Notes: a model not told the origin generated them from the sequence alone. Counted from the first letter of the stretch, positions 1-8,585 are shown. The stretch is DNA of 64,000 bases from Pseudocoprococcus catus (GCF_019734885.1 NZ_JAAXCM010000064.1:62001-126000), one strand, 5' to 3'. Numbers and translations: made by a program.

Positions 1-196
1 TTTCTTTGATCTCACCGACTTCCATATCTGCCACTGCTGCATCAAAGCCTTTGATCATCTGTCCCGCACCGCATACGAATTCCAGCGGTTCACCACGATC
101 ATAAGATGAATCAAACTGTGTGCCGTCGTTAAAAGTACCTCTATAATGGGTACGGCATGTTTTACCTACGTTGCGTCCTGTCATTGTATTTTCCAT
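1..196 (-). CDS. FKBP-type peptidyl-prolyl cis-trans isomerase (3' part cut off by window edge)
   Basis: The reverse strand opens with ATG at 196 behind a GGAGG ribosome site and reads 65 codons to the window edge without a stop. The peptide carries the FKBP signature: THYRGTFNDGTQFDSSYDRG, then PLEFVCGAGQMIKGFDAAV and DMEVGEIKE. This matches the start of a single FKBP domain, in which residues around Y, F, D and the VCGAGQMI segment line the active site. The family catalyses proline isomerisation during protein folding. No signal peptide is visible, so it is probably cytosolic. The C-terminal part lies outside the window, so it could be a plain FKBP or a longer SlyD-like protein. Confidence 0.9.
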   Translation of the reverse strand, partial: MENTMTGRNVGKTCRTHYRGTFNDGTQFDSSYDRGEPLEFVCGAGQMIKGFDAAVADMEVGEIKE

Positions 197-250
197 GATT
201 GAAAAATCCTCCATTTATCCATTTACTATTCGACATGATGTCTTCTTCTA

Positions 251-279
251 AGAGTACACTACCGCAGGGCATTTCACAA
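251..279 (-). promoter_or_regulatory. Candidate sigma-A promoter for the FKBP gene
   Basis: On the minus strand a -35 TTGTGA and a -10 TACTCT are separated by 17 bases, about 55 bases upstream of the isomerase start. The match to consensus is moderate and it is supported only by position. Confidence 0.4.
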
Positions 280-364
280 GTAAAAATTTTATAAAATCAT
301 TGGTTTCACTCTTTTATTCGAAAGTCATACTATTAAAGTAGAATTTCCTAGAGGTATCTTCCGT

Positions 365-1366
365 ATGCATTTAAAAAAATTCTTCTCCGTGGCTGCACTG
401 CTTGGCTGCCTCACCATGGTCTTTACAAGCTGCTCACAAAAAAACTCTGACCTGACACCGGTCACCCTCAATGAAGTGGCCCATTCCATCTTCTATGCTC
501 CCATGTATGTGGCTATCGAAAAAGGCTACTTTGCCGATGAAGGCCTGGATATTACTCTGGTGAACGGTTCCGGTGCAGATAATGTAATGACATCTCTCAT
601 ATCCGGCGACGCGGATATTGGCTTTATGGGGCCCGAAGCCACTATCTATGTCTATAACCAAGGGGCACAGAACTATGCTGTCAATTTTGCCCAGCTGACC
701 CAACGTGCCGGCAACTTCCTTGTTGCAAGGGATAAAGAACCAGACTTCACATGGCAGGATTTAAAAGGCAAAACCGTTCTGGGTGGCAGGGCAGGTGGCA
801 TGCCAGAAATGATTTTTGAATATGTTTTAACCCTGAACAATATTGACCCGAAAACTGACCTAACCATCATCCAGAATGTGGATTTCGGCCTGACTGCTGA
901 AGCATTCGCCAGTGGCACCGCTGATTATACTGTTGAATTTGAACCATTCGCCACTTCTCTGGAAATGAACGACAATGGTCATGTCATTGCTTCTCTCGGT
1001 GAAGACTCCGGCTATGTCCCATATACCTGTTTCTCGGCCCTTGAAAGCTATATTAAGACTCATCCTGACATCATCCAGGCATTTACCAATGCCATCCAAA
1101 AAGGTCTTGATTACGTTAGCAGCCACACTCCTGCAGAAATCGCTGATATCATCCAGCCTCAGTTTGCAGAAACCGATAATAACAAGCTTGTTGCTATCAT
1201 CGACCGCTATGCTGCACAGGATACCTGGAAAGAAGACTGTGTTTTCACTGAAAAATCCTTTACACTGCTACAGAACATCCTTGACCAGGCCGGTGAACTG
1301 ACTAAGCGGATAGATTATGATACTCTTATTACAACAGAATTTGCTGAAAAAGCTGTTCAAGAATGA
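365..1366 (+). CDS. ABC transporter solute-binding lipoprotein, NMT1/SsuA-like, orphan
   Basis: This 333-residue protein starts with a charged MHLKKF segment, a hydrophobic stretch and a lipobox ending FTSC near residue 23, so it should be an acylated extracytoplasmic binding protein. The body has the NMT1/THI5-SsuA fold signature: FYAPMYVAIEKGYFADEGLD, then SGDADIGFMGPEA and DLKGKTVLGGRAGGMPE. Family members bind sulfonates, nitrate, taurine or pyrimidine precursors for an ABC importer. No permease or ATPase gene is adjacent, so either it works with a transporter encoded elsewhere or it senses ligand. The start has an AGAGG site about 10 bases upstream. The ligand cannot be told from the sequence. 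Confidence 0.85.
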   Translation: MHLKKFFSVAALLGCLTMVFTSCSQKNSDLTPVTLNEVAHSIFYAPMYVAIEKGYFADEGLDITLVNGSGADNVMTSLISGDADIGFMGPEATIYVYNQGAQNYAVNFAQLTQRAGNFLVARDKEPDFTWQDLKGKTVLGGRAGGMPEMIFEYVLTLNNIDPKTDLTIIQNVDFGLTAEAFASGTADYTVEFEPFATSLEMNDNGHVIASLGEDSGYVPYTCFSALESYIKTHPDIIQAFTNAIQKGLDYVSSHTPAEIADIIQPQFAETDNNKLVAIIDRYAAQDTWKEDCVFTEKSFTLLQNILDQAGELTKRIDYDTLITTEFAEKAVQE

Positions 1367-1411
1367 AATAACACTAAATCTCCGAGATAAATATCTCTTT
1401 TAAACAGCAGT

Positions 1412-1466
1412 AACCTCAAAATCCAAAATCCATCCTATTCAAAAACTGATTTTGGATTTTGAGGTT
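1412..1466. terminator. Bidirectional rho-independent terminator
   Basis: A perfect 19-bp inverted repeat (1412-1430 with 1448-1466, loop 17) lies between two converging genes. The T/A-rich flanks suit termination in both directions. Confidence 0.8.
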
Positions 1467-1481
1467 ATTTTGATGCCAAAA

Positions 1482-2180
1482 TTACTGACCCGCAACTTTT
1501 ATTTTTTGCCACACATAATCATGCAGCAGCCCATTCGGACACCAGTCCATAGTCAGTTCTTCCAGTAATGCCATATCTCGGTTTGCACAGGCTTTCTCTA
1601 TTTCATAACAGTAAAAAGAAATCAGTCTGTCCACAAACGCTTCTTCTGATTTTCCTGCACTGACTGCACGTATCCTTTCTGCAAACTCATCACAGCTATT
1701 TTGACTGTCCTTCTCCTGGCCTTTGCAATTTTCTGTCATTGCTGCAAGTATCTCTCCTATCTCATCAAACGCCCTGGATACTCTGCTTTGTCGTCTGACA
1801 TCCGATATTTCAAGTTTTTTCTTCTCTTCCCGCAGAAATTCTCTCCAAATCAGCTTAAATCCTTCATCAATTTCACATTTTCCCTTAATATATCCATTAA
1901 AAGGTGCTGTTATTGAATACCATCTTCCGTTCAGCTTCTCAACATATCTTTTTCTTTCTTTTACCGTTGTATTTTTTACAAGATATTTTTCATATATTTG
2001 ATTTGTCGGGCTTATAAACTGCGTTTTTATCACAGCAGTCAAACGACGTAATATCAGATTTTTCGACCACCCCATATCAACAATATCCAAATGTCCTGTA
2101 CTATTTATCCACTGAATAACAAATGATACACTCGCATAATTCATATCCCACTGACTGTTATTTATTTTCTCAAAATTCAC
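1482..2180 (-). CDS. Uncharacterised protein, partner of YczE-like membrane protein
   Basis: A 232-residue protein I do not recognise. It starts at GTG (2180), 9 bases after a GAGG site and only 16 bases after the stop of the membrane protein gene upstream, so the two are probably one transcript. It has no signal peptide or membrane segment. The middle is rich in Lys, Arg and Glu (residues 70-135) and probably helical, and the C-terminal half contains Cys residues and acidic helices. Base composition is more A+T-rich than the hem block further right, which may hint at accessory origin. The ORF is open throughout, with no sign of decay. Function unknown. Confidence 0.6.
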   Translation of the reverse strand: MNFEKINNSQWDMNYASVSFVIQWINSTGHLDIVDMGWSKNLILRRLTAVIKTQFISPTNQIYEKYLVKNTTVKERKRYVEKLNGRWYSITAPFNGYIKGKCEIDEGFKLIWREFLREEKKKLEISDVRRQSRVSRAFDEIGEILAAMTENCKGQEKDSQNSCDEFAERIRAVSAGKSEEAFVDRLISFYCYEIEKACANRDMALLEELTMDWCPNGLLHDYVWQKIKVAGQ

Positions 2181-2196
2181 TTTAAAGTACCTCGTG

Positions 2197-2796
2197 TTAT
2201 ATTGCTAATAACTTTTTTGTTTTTGCAGTTGTAAACTGAATAACCGGACCAGAAAACAGAATAGTGGCTATTGCACATATACCAAACTTTCCGCCTAATA
2301 CAACACCGACAATCACCATCAAAACATCCAGTACCATCCGCACACCTTTCACCTGCCAGTGATTCTTCTCGGCAAGCGAAAAAGTTAGAGCCTCATACGA
2401 GCCCCGCCCCATAGACGCTGATGCATAAAATCCGGTACCGACAGCAAACAACATAACTCCTAATATCATAATGATTGCATTTAGCCATAAATGTGAACTA
2501 TATACATGGGCATCTGCAAATAAATCTACACAAAAACTGTACACAAACTGATACAAGATTGTGCCGATATTCAGCTGTGAACGATCATAAAAAAATACAA
2601 AAACTATCATTATCAAAGCCACTATCAAAGAAGCCATACCAATACTTATATGAAATGTTTTTGACATGCCCTGCCATACGATTGCGAGGGTCGCCCCTCC
2701 AAATCCTGCATACAAGGCCAACGTGATGCCATATGCTGCAAGCATCGATCCCAGCACAATAATCATTATCTTTTTTATCCATCCCATTCTTCCCAT
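2197..2796 (-). CDS. YczE/YitT-like integral membrane protein
   Basis: Using the ATG at 2796 (GAAAGAGG site 6 bases before it) gives a 199-residue protein with about five hydrophobic spans. The motif GTGFYASASMGRGSYEALTF is typical of the YczE/YyaS/YitT group, where a GxGxYxxAxxGxGxxDxLxxxL-like loop follows a membrane helix. Bacillus YczE is needed for lipopeptide production but its biochemical role is unknown. A longer reading frame upstream (to 2862) lacks a ribosome site and would add an unlikely charged tail. The gene is co-directional with the unknown 232-residue gene and lies downstream of a strong promoter near 2990. Confidence 0.75.
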   Translation of the reverse strand: MGRMGWIKKIMIIVLGSMLAAYGITLALYAGFGGATLAIVWQGMSKTFHISIGMASLIVALIMIVFVFFYDRSQLNIGTILYQFVYSFCVDLFADAHVYSSHLWLNAIIMILGVMLFAVGTGFYASASMGRGSYEALTFSLAEKNHWQVKGVRMVLDVLMVIVGVVLGGKFGICAIATILFSGPVIQFTTAKTKKLLAI

Positions 2797-2974
2797 TGCT
2801 ATAACCTCTTTCTGTACGGATACTAAAACAAACGAAAACAATCTGCTCTTAACCAATCGCACTCATTATCTGCATAAAAAAAACTATAGACTTAACTGTT
2901 ATGTTCAGAAACAGTAGAAATCTATAGCCTTCATTATTCGTTTGCCGAGACAAGCTCCGTATTCATTTAAATTT

Positions 2975-3003
2975 ATCATACATACTTTCAGAGCATTTGT
3001 CAA
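2975..3003 (-). promoter_or_regulatory. Sigma-A promoter for the YczE-like gene
   Basis: The minus strand shows a consensus -35 TTGACA and -10 TATGAT with 17-base spacing, about 180 bases upstream of the YczE-like start. The -35 lies inside a palindrome (2989-3030). Confidence 0.65.
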
Positions 3004-3030
3004 TAATTTTTTGTATTGATAAATGCTCTG
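2989..3030. promoter_or_regulatory. Palindrome overlapping the -35: operator or terminator
   Basis: Arms 2989-3005 and 3014-3030 are 17 bases long with one mismatch (a G-T pair if transcribed) and an 8-base loop. The palindrome sits just past the stop of the lipoprotein gene and covers the -35 of the next promoter. No long T run follows on the minus strand, so an operator role is at least as likely as termination. Confidence 0.5.
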
Positions 3031-3054
3031 TTTATTATCTTCAAGCACTGCGGT

Positions 3055-3648
3055 CTATTCGGCAGCTTCATCACCGAAAGGCGTTCTGTCATCCAACGCA
3101 TACGCTTTCATTTCTCTGGCATCGGACAGATACCGGGATGCCTGATCCCTGTAATCTGACTCAGAGACAGCAGAAACAAGGATGTTTTCTGTAATCATCT
3201 CTCCGTTATACTTATACTGTACCAGTTCGTACTGATCATCTTTCTTGATGAAGGCAAGAAAACCATACTGCTGTGACAAATAAGCCGTATTGATCGTCAT
3301 AGAACCAATTGTCGTTACTGCTCCCTGATTGCATGAGTACACATTCATCATCTCTGTACCGACAATCAACTCCGGTGAACCATCACCGGTAATGTCCACA
3401 AGATAATACACCGCATCCGTATCTGACGCACCATCCAGAAGAACCCTGTAATTATTCTGAACAGTCTCATCCATGGCCATAGTCTCGGCTTCGCTGCTGA
3501 TCTCCCCTGCAATCTCAGAAACCAGATCTACCGGAACTTCTGTTGCCTGACTGTTATCCTTACCGCACCCGGCCAGAATAACAATCAGTGTCAGAACGAT
3601 CAGAAGAGTCCGTGTTCTTCCAGTCTTCATTCTCTTCATATCCTGCAT
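3055..3648 (-). CDS. Putative lipoprotein with a calcium-loop-like DITGDGSPELIVG motif
   Basis: A 197-residue protein with a basic N-terminus, a hydrophobic helix and a lipobox LAGC near residue 28, so it is probably anchored outside the membrane. Around residue 87 it has DITGDGSPELIVG, the aspartate-rich loop seen in FG-GAP/VCBS-like and EF-hand-like calcium sites and common in Clostridia cell-surface lipoproteins of unknown role. The rest is a beta-rich domain with no recognised catalytic motif. It starts 3 bases after the stop of the cupin gene, so the pair is translationally coupled. Nearby alternative Met codons (residues 4 and 7) would not change the lipobox. Confidence 0.65.
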   Translation of the reverse strand: MQDMKRMKTGRTRTLLIVLTLIVILAGCGKDNSQATEVPVDLVSEIAGEISSEAETMAMDETVQNNYRVLLDGASDTDAVYYLVDITGDGSPELIVGTEMMNVYSCNQGAVTTIGSMTINTAYLSQQYGFLAFIKKDDQYELVQYKYNGEMITENILVSAVSESDYRDQASRYLSDAREMKAYALDDRTPFGDEAAE

Positions 3649-3651
3649 AAC

Positions 3652-4002
3652 CTAATACAGAAGTATTACTGCAAAGGCTTCCAGATCCTCTGTCTCAGAT
3701 GCATTTCTGATACCATGTGTCTGTCCACCAAGACAAACACAGGAATCCCCTTCATGCAGTGTTGTCATTGTACCGTTGTCATTGTAGATTGCTGTTCCCT
3801 TTGCAATACAGATAATCTCTTCTTCTCCTTCATGTATATGTTCACCAATGGAACATCCAGGCTTAAACACCAGTTTTGCGATCATTTTCGCATTGCCATT
3901 GAATTCTTCCGGTTCAAGATAACGGATGATCTCCACTGTTCCATCACCGCCGCGCATATGCTCATTATATAATTTCACCATATCTTCCGCACGTTTAACC
4001 AT
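3652..4002 (-). CDS. Small single-domain cupin protein
   Basis: From the ATG at 4002, with AGGAGG 9 bases upstream, this is a 116-residue protein. It contains both cupin motifs: GCSIGEHIHEGEEEIICIAKG-type metal ligands (HxH then E) around residues 49-69, and GDSCVCLGGQTHGIRN with the second-motif His around residues 85-100. Such small cupins bind a divalent metal and act as isomerases, dioxygenases or ligand sensors, so the substrate cannot be predicted. The frame extends further upstream to 4155, but that part has no ribosome site and is not cupin-like. It is directly followed by the lipoprotein gene. Confidence 0.8.
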   Translation of the reverse strand: MVKRAEDMVKLYNEHMRGGDGTVEIIRYLEPEEFNGNAKMIAKLVFKPGCSIGEHIHEGEEEIICIAKGTAIYNDNGTMTTLHEGDSCVCLGGQTHGIRNASETEDLEAFAVILLY

Positions 4003-4140
4003 TGTTGTATACCTCCTGTTCATTCCTCTTGTCCTGCCTTTCAAAGACCGGATATTACATCTTTTAGCATACCATCTGTACGCAATGAATGCAAGTCCTT
4101 CCTCTATATGGTTTCCATTACTACATCCTACATTTTTTAA

Positions 4141-4170
4141 TTGACCTTTAGCCACTTCATAGACTATACT
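4141..4170 (+). promoter_or_regulatory. Candidate promoter for the DUF1836 gene
   Basis: TTGACC and TATACT are separated by 18 bases, about 80 bases upstream of the DUF1836 start. Confidence 0.5.
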
Positions 4171-4251
4171 ATATAGAGATACCCGATAATTTTCAGGATT
4201 TTCCTGCTGCTATACTTAATTTCGAACATTATGAAAGGACCCAGCTCTATC

Positions 4252-4851
4252 ATGGAAAAAGATAACGCGATTCAGACAATCATTGAAGAAGTGTTCAGCC
4301 GCTACACCGACGGCAGTTATATTAAAGCCTCCATGCTGCCGGACCTTGATCTCTATGTAGACCAGATCACCACATTTCTTACACGGCATCTTTCCAAAAC
4401 AACCCGTTTTGAAGATGACAAGATTATGACCAAGACAATGATCAACAATTACACCAAAAACCACCTGCTCCCGCCTCCTGACCGGAAGAAATATTCCAGG
4501 GATCACATTCTGCTCATGATCTTTATCTATTATTTTAAGAATTTCCTGCCGATCAGCGATATACAGACGATTCTCGGACCCCTGACAGACAAATACTTTC
4601 ACAAGGACACGGAGTTAAATCTAGAGTCCATTTACACAACACTGTTTTCCAAGGAAGACATATTTGTACATGAAATACTTGAGGATGTCATGGCTCAATT
4701 TCATATGTCAGAAGATCTCTTTCCTGATGCACCGAAGGAAGATCAGGAATCTCTCCGTGAATTTACCTTTATCTGTATGCTTTGTCTTGATATCTATATC
4801 AAAAAGCAGGTCATAGAAGCCATTCTGGACAAACGCCCGAAAACAAAATAA
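4252..4851 (+). CDS. DUF1836 domain protein (putative helix-turn-helix regulator)
   Basis: The 199-residue product from ATG 4252 has the DUF1836 signature MTKTMINNYTKNHLLPPPDR followed by KKYSRDHILLMIFIYYFKN and LPISDIQTIL. This block resembles the MerR-type winged helix, in which a resident DNA-binding helix is followed by the LPPP turn, and DUF1836 proteins are usually regarded as transcription factors. The targets are unknown. An earlier ATG (4231) lacks a ribosome site, while the chosen one has AAAGGA about 12 bases upstream. The gene is monocistronic between a promoter at 4141 and a strong terminator. Confidence 0.75.
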   Translation: MEKDNAIQTIIEEVFSRYTDGSYIKASMLPDLDLYVDQITTFLTRHLSKTTRFEDDKIMTKTMINNYTKNHLLPPPDRKKYSRDHILLMIFIYYFKNFLPISDIQTILGPLTDKYFHKDTELNLESIYTTLFSKEDIFVHEILEDVMAQFHMSEDLFPDAPKEDQESLREFTFICMLCLDIYIKKQVIEAILDKRPKTK

Positions 4852-4880
4852 AAGGAATGCTTATGCATTCCTTTTATTTT
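4845..4880. terminator. Bidirectional rho-independent terminator
   Basis: A perfect 16-bp stem (4845-4860 with 4865-4880) with a TTAT loop, A-rich on one side and T-rich on the other, separates converging genes. It overlaps the last codons of the DUF1836 gene. Confidence 0.9.
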
Positions 4881-4886
4881 GGATAT

Positions 4887-5177
4887 TTATTCTTCATTCA
4901 GACGATTCAAAACCATATCATAACCGTCATTGCCATAATTCAGTGAACGGTTGACACGGCTGATCGTTGCAGTAGAAGCACCTGTCTTTTCCGCAATCTC
5001 AAGGTATGTCTTCTTCTCGCGAAGCATTCTGGCCACTTCAAAGCGCTGTGACAATGACAGCAGTTCATTGATCGTACAGATATCCTCGAAGAATTCATAG
5101 CACTCTTCCACGCTCTTCAGACAAAGCATGCCTTTGAATAACTGCTCAACTTCCGGCGTTTTAATTTTTTTGTTCAT
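4887..5177 (-). CDS. YerC/YecD-type TrpR-related DNA-binding protein
   Basis: A 96-residue protein starting MNKKIKTPEVEQLF, matching the YerC/YecD family of TrpR-fold regulators. It shows the helical CYEFFEDICTINELLSLSQR segment followed by the recognition helix region TGASTATISRVNRSLNYG (residues 65-82). Family members are small dimeric repressors, and the ligand and regulon of YerC are not settled. The start at 5177 fits the family length; an upstream in-frame extension would add an unrelated Cys-rich tail. Promoter-like hexamers lie about 90 bases upstream and a shared terminator follows. Confidence 0.85.
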   Translation of the reverse strand: MNKKIKTPEVEQLFKGMLCLKSVEECYEFFEDICTINELLSLSQRFEVARMLREKKTYLEIAEKTGASTATISRVNRSLNYGNDGYDMVLNRLNEE

Positions 5178-5262
5178 GTCGTCACAAATCCCCTTCATTA
5201 TATAATAATCATTCATTCTATTTGTTCGGACTTCAATAACCTTGTCCGAGACACACAAACAC

Positions 5263-5291
5263 ATTTTATCATTTTAGAGGATTAAAGTCTA
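5263..5291 (-). promoter_or_regulatory. Candidate promoter for yerC-like gene
   Basis: On the minus strand TAGACT and TAAAAT are 17 bases apart, 86 bases before the start codon. The -35 match is imperfect. Confidence 0.4.
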
Positions 5292-5340
5292 TAGTTATTT
5301 CTAAAATCTTTATAAAATTATGCATGCACGTCGCGAAATT

Positions 5341-6198
5341 TTAGAGCTTCACATCCACCCGGTCTTCCGGTTCAATATCTTCCACCTGATGAATTTTGTC
5401 CGCGTGTCGGCGATTCATGCGATATTGCGACGGTGTACATCCTTCTGTTTTCTTGAATACATAGCAGAAATATTCCATTTTTTCAAAACCGCAGTGTCCG
5501 GCAATTTCCTGGATCTTCATCTCTGTGGCTGTCAGAAACAGTCTGGCATAATGCATCCGCACTTCATTCACAAATGTCATAGGAGATGTCCCGAAATGCT
5601 GCCTAAAAGCTCTGGAAAAATAGCTGACACTGGCACCATACAACTGAGCCAGGCTGTTAAGATCCATCGGATCCGCATAATGTTCCTGGATATATTGATA
5701 AATTTCGTTCAGATTCGAATCCTGATAATTGGCCTTTTCAGTATTCTTCACCGTCAGAAGCAGCGACTGAAGCATCACAGATGACCGAAAATACTCTCCG
5801 GCCTCCCAGGTTTGGATCATGGCATCCAGTTCTGCCGACAAAACATTCCCGTTAATATTAAATCGCTCTCTGTCGCCAATTTCAAGATATTCAAGCATGG
5901 CCGGCACCCCTAAACCATTAAACAAAATCAATGTGATCCAGCATTCTTCATCCTGAAGGGCTTTTCCCACAGCCATTCTTCCCTTTTCAAAAATGACCGC
6001 CTCATGTTGTCTCAGCAAAATTTGCTGTCCGTTCTCTTCAATATGCAGTTTTCCGCTGCGCACAATGACAATTGCATAACAATCAAAAAATAAGCGTGTC
6101 TGGCGGTCACAACTCTCCATTTTGCGTATAATGTTATCAATATATATACTTAATTTTCTGAAATTGTCATTCTTTTCTGTTAATTTGGTTTTTTTCAT
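5341..6198 (-). CDS. AraC-family transcriptional regulator
   Basis: A 285-residue protein with an N-terminal cupin-like sensing half (GKLHIEENGQQILLRQHEAV, residues 50-70) and a C-terminal double helix-turn-helix of AraC type. That half runs from DLNSLAQLYGASVSYFSRAF and FVNEVRMHYARLFLTATEM to IQEIAGHCGFEKMEYFCYVF (residues 175-260). It is divergently placed from the AtoE-type transporter with only 144 bases between the start codons, so it probably controls that gene and itself in response to a small organic ligand. The C-terminal tail after residue 265 is charged and probably flexible. Confidence 0.9.
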   Translation of the reverse strand: MKKTKLTEKNDNFRKLSIYIDNIIRKMESCDRQTRLFFDCYAIVIVRSGKLHIEENGQQILLRQHEAVIFEKGRMAVGKALQDEECWITLILFNGLGVPAMLEYLEIGDRERFNINGNVLSAELDAMIQTWEAGEYFRSSVMLQSLLLTVKNTEKANYQDSNLNEIYQYIQEHYADPMDLNSLAQLYGASVSYFSRAFRQHFGTSPMTFVNEVRMHYARLFLTATEMKIQEIAGHCGFEKMEYFCYVFKKTEGCTPSQYRMNRRHADKIHQVEDIEPEDRVDVKL

Positions 6199-6342
6199 CT
6201 CTTTTTTTACCTTTTAAGTTCAATATTTTTATAGTATTACATATTTTTAGAGTTTCAATTTGTTTAGAAAAGTTTTATAATAATACCAGATTGTTTGCAA
6301 AATAACAAAGAGCACAATTCAAATTAAAGGGAGGAATTTTTT

Positions 6343-7707
6343 ATGCTCAAGAAAATTTCTAATGGTTGTGTACATATCGTACAGAGATACTTGCCTGATC
6401 CATTTATCTTCTGTATCTTATTAACAATCGTTGTATTCATCGCAGCAATTCCTGCTGCAGGCGCTACACCACTTCAGGTTGTAGGCTTCTGGGGCACGAG
6501 CATCTGGAGTCTGTTAGCATTCTCAATGCAGATGGCTCTCGTACTCGTACTTGGTACAGCTATGGCTACTGCACCTCCTGTCAAGAGACTCCTTGACAAG
6601 ATTGCAGGCATTGCTAAGACACCTTTCTCAGCTATCGTTCTTGTAACTGTAGTTGGTACTGTTGCATCATGGTTAAACTGGGGCTTCGGTCTGGTTGTTG
6701 GTGCTCTTCTTGCAAAATCTATTGCCAAGAAGGTTAAAGGCGTTGACTACCGTCTGTTGATCGCTTCTGCATACTCAGGCTTCGTTGTATGGCATGCTGG
6801 TCTGTCAGGTTCTATTCCTCTGACAATCACAGAAGTTACAGAAGCTGTTACAGCTGCTACAGGTGGTGCTCTGACAGAATCCATCGGTATGGACAGAACA
6901 GTTCTTTCTCCATGGAACTTAATTGCCTGCCTGGTTATCCTGATTCTTATGCCTTTACTGAATGCTAAGATGCATCCGGCAGCAGATGAAGTTGTTACAG
7001 TTGATCCTAAGTTACTTGTTGAAGAAGAAGTCACAGTTAGAAAAGCTTCTACTCCGGCTGAAAAACTTGAAGATTGCAAACTATTATCATGGCTCGTTGT
7101 TATCATCGGTGTTGTTTACCTTGTTCAGTATTTCGCAGCAGCAGGCAATCCTCTGAACGCACTGAACCTGAACATCGTTAACCTGATCTTCCTTGTACTC
7201 GGTGTTTTACTGAATGGTACACCTCTGAACTACGTTAAGGCTGTTAATGACGCTGTTAAGGGCGCCGGCGGTATCGTTCTTCAGTTCCCATTCTACGCTG
7301 GTATCATGGGTATCATGACAGGTGCAGTTACAGAAGGCGGTCCTTCACTGGCCGGTGTTATCAGTAACTTCTTCGTTGATATTTCCAATAACATCACATT
7401 CCCTCTGCTTACATTCCTGAGCGCCGGTATTGTAAACTTCTTCGTACCATCAGGCGGCGGCCAGTGGGCAGTACAGGCTCCTATCGTATTACCTGCAACT
7501 GTTAAAATGGGTCTTGACCCTGCAGTTTCCTGTATGGCTATTGCCTGGGGCGATGCTTGGACAAACCTTCTTCAGCCATTCTGGGCTCTGCCAGCTCTTG
7601 GTATCGCAGGTCTTGGTGCAAGAGATATCATGGGATTCTGTGTTGTTGACCTTATCTTAACAGGTATCATTGTTTGTGCAACATTCGTTGTAGTAGGTCT
7701 GATCTAA
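6343..7707 (+). CDS. atoE: Short-chain fatty acid transporter, AtoE family
   Basis: A 454-residue, strongly hydrophobic carrier with about 11-12 membrane spans. It opens with VQRYLPDPFIFCILLT and contains GTVASWLNWGFGLVVGALLA, HAGLSGSIPLT and FVPSGGGQWAVQAPI, which are characteristic of AtoE (TIGR00366 type), the importer of butyrate or acetoacetate in E. coli. Transport may be proton-coupled. The ribosome site GGGAGG sits 8-9 bases before ATG. Third codon positions look strongly selected, suggesting high expression. In a fermenter it could export or re-import short acids; direction and substrate are not visible. Likely regulated by the divergent AraC gene, with a terminator following directly. 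Confidence 0.88.
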   Translation: MLKKISNGCVHIVQRYLPDPFIFCILLTIVVFIAAIPAAGATPLQVVGFWGTSIWSLLAFSMQMALVLVLGTAMATAPPVKRLLDKIAGIAKTPFSAIVLVTVVGTVASWLNWGFGLVVGALLAKSIAKKVKGVDYRLLIASAYSGFVVWHAGLSGSIPLTITEVTEAVTAATGGALTESIGMDRTVLSPWNLIACLVILILMPLLNAKMHPAADEVVTVDPKLLVEEEVTVRKASTPAEKLEDCKLLSWLVVIIGVVYLVQYFAAAGNPLNALNLNIVNLIFLVLGVLLNGTPLNYVKAVNDAVKGAGGIVLQFPFYAGIMGIMTGAVTEGGPSLAGVISNFFVDISNNITFPLLTFLSAGIVNFFVPSGGGQWAVQAPIVLPATVKMGLDPAVSCMAIAWGDAWTNLLQPFWALPALGIAGLGARDIMGFCVVDLILTGIIVCATFVVVGLI

Positions 7708-7747
7708 TTTGAACAGAATTTCATCAACAATTAAAAATTGATTTTTT

Positions 7748-7779
7748 AACAGTGCAGCTAAAAGCTGCACTGTTTTTTT
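7748..7779 (+). terminator. Rho-independent terminator of atoE
   Basis: A 12-bp stem (7748-7759 with 7763-7774), 3-base loop and a run of seven T. Confidence 0.93.
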
Positions 7780-7828
7780 ATTCAGAGCCAAATATCATTT
7801 TATATTACGGATGTTCAGCTCTGAACAA

Positions 7829-8554
7829 CTATTCTGCCTTCATATGTTTATAAATTTCTTCTCTTATACGCTTCTCTACTTCCAGTGCTATCTCTGTTGT
7901 CTTCATATCCACATATTCTTCATAATACATCGGCTTCAGATAATGAATCTGAACCTCTGCCGGTGCTGTGGAATTTGTATCAAATGGTGCATAGCTGTCA
8001 AGCAGCGCCACCGGTACAATCGGCGCTTTCGCCTTTGTGGCAGCTTTAAAAGCCCCCGCCTTAAAAGGAAGGATTTCATTGCCATTCCGGCTTCTTGTCC
8101 CTTCAGCAAAAATCAGGAAGTTTTCTCCTGCTTTCACACGTTTGGCTGCTTCCAGAATCACCTTCATTGACTGTTTCAGATCACTTCTGTCCATAGGAAT
8201 ATAGTGAAGTGCCTCTCTAATCTGCTTCAATAGAATAATATCCTTCACTTCCTGTTTAAACACCAGGGAAAAAGGCCGTTTCATGGTTTCCAGAAAAGCC
8301 AGCACATCAAACATTCCCTGATGATTCGGATAGAGAATATAACCGTCCTCTTCCGGCAGATTTTCTTCTCCGCTGCTGACAATGGTCACTCTTCCCGCTT
8401 TATTGGCTTTGATGGCAATTTCCCGGATATAGTTATATTTTTCCTCTATGCTATACCGCTGTTCTTCTGTATCCTTCGCAAAAGAGCAGATACGCCAGAA
8501 CCAGACAGGAACATGCCCCAGTAGTTTAATGACCATCAACAATATTCTTTTCAT
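7829..8554 (-). CDS. plsC: 1-acyl-sn-glycerol-3-phosphate acyltransferase (PlsC-like)
   Basis: A 241-residue membrane-associated acyltransferase. The catalytic HX4D motif is seen as NHQGMFD (about residue 78), and the substrate-binding block as FAEGTRSRNG with PFKAGAF after it. It should transfer an acyl chain to lysophosphatidic acid in phospholipid synthesis. An N-terminal hydrophobic stretch (MKRILLMVIKLLGHVPVWFW) probably lies in the membrane. I chose ATG 8554; a GTG further up (8599) falls inside a hairpin. The gene follows hemL at a short distance and may be read as the last gene of that transcript or from read-through past the hairpin. Confidence 0.9.
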   Translation of the reverse strand: MKRILLMVIKLLGHVPVWFWRICSFAKDTEEQRYSIEEKYNYIREIAIKANKAGRVTIVSSGEENLPEEDGYILYPNHQGMFDVLAFLETMKRPFSLVFKQEVKDIILLKQIREALHYIPMDRSDLKQSMKVILEAAKRVKAGENFLIFAEGTRSRNGNEILPFKAGAFKAATKAKAPIVPVALLDSYAPFDTNSTAPAEVQIHYLKPMYYEEYVDMKTTEIALEVEKRIREEIYKHMKAE

Positions 8555-8585
8555 AAATTCTACCTGTTCCTTTTGGAATATTTCA

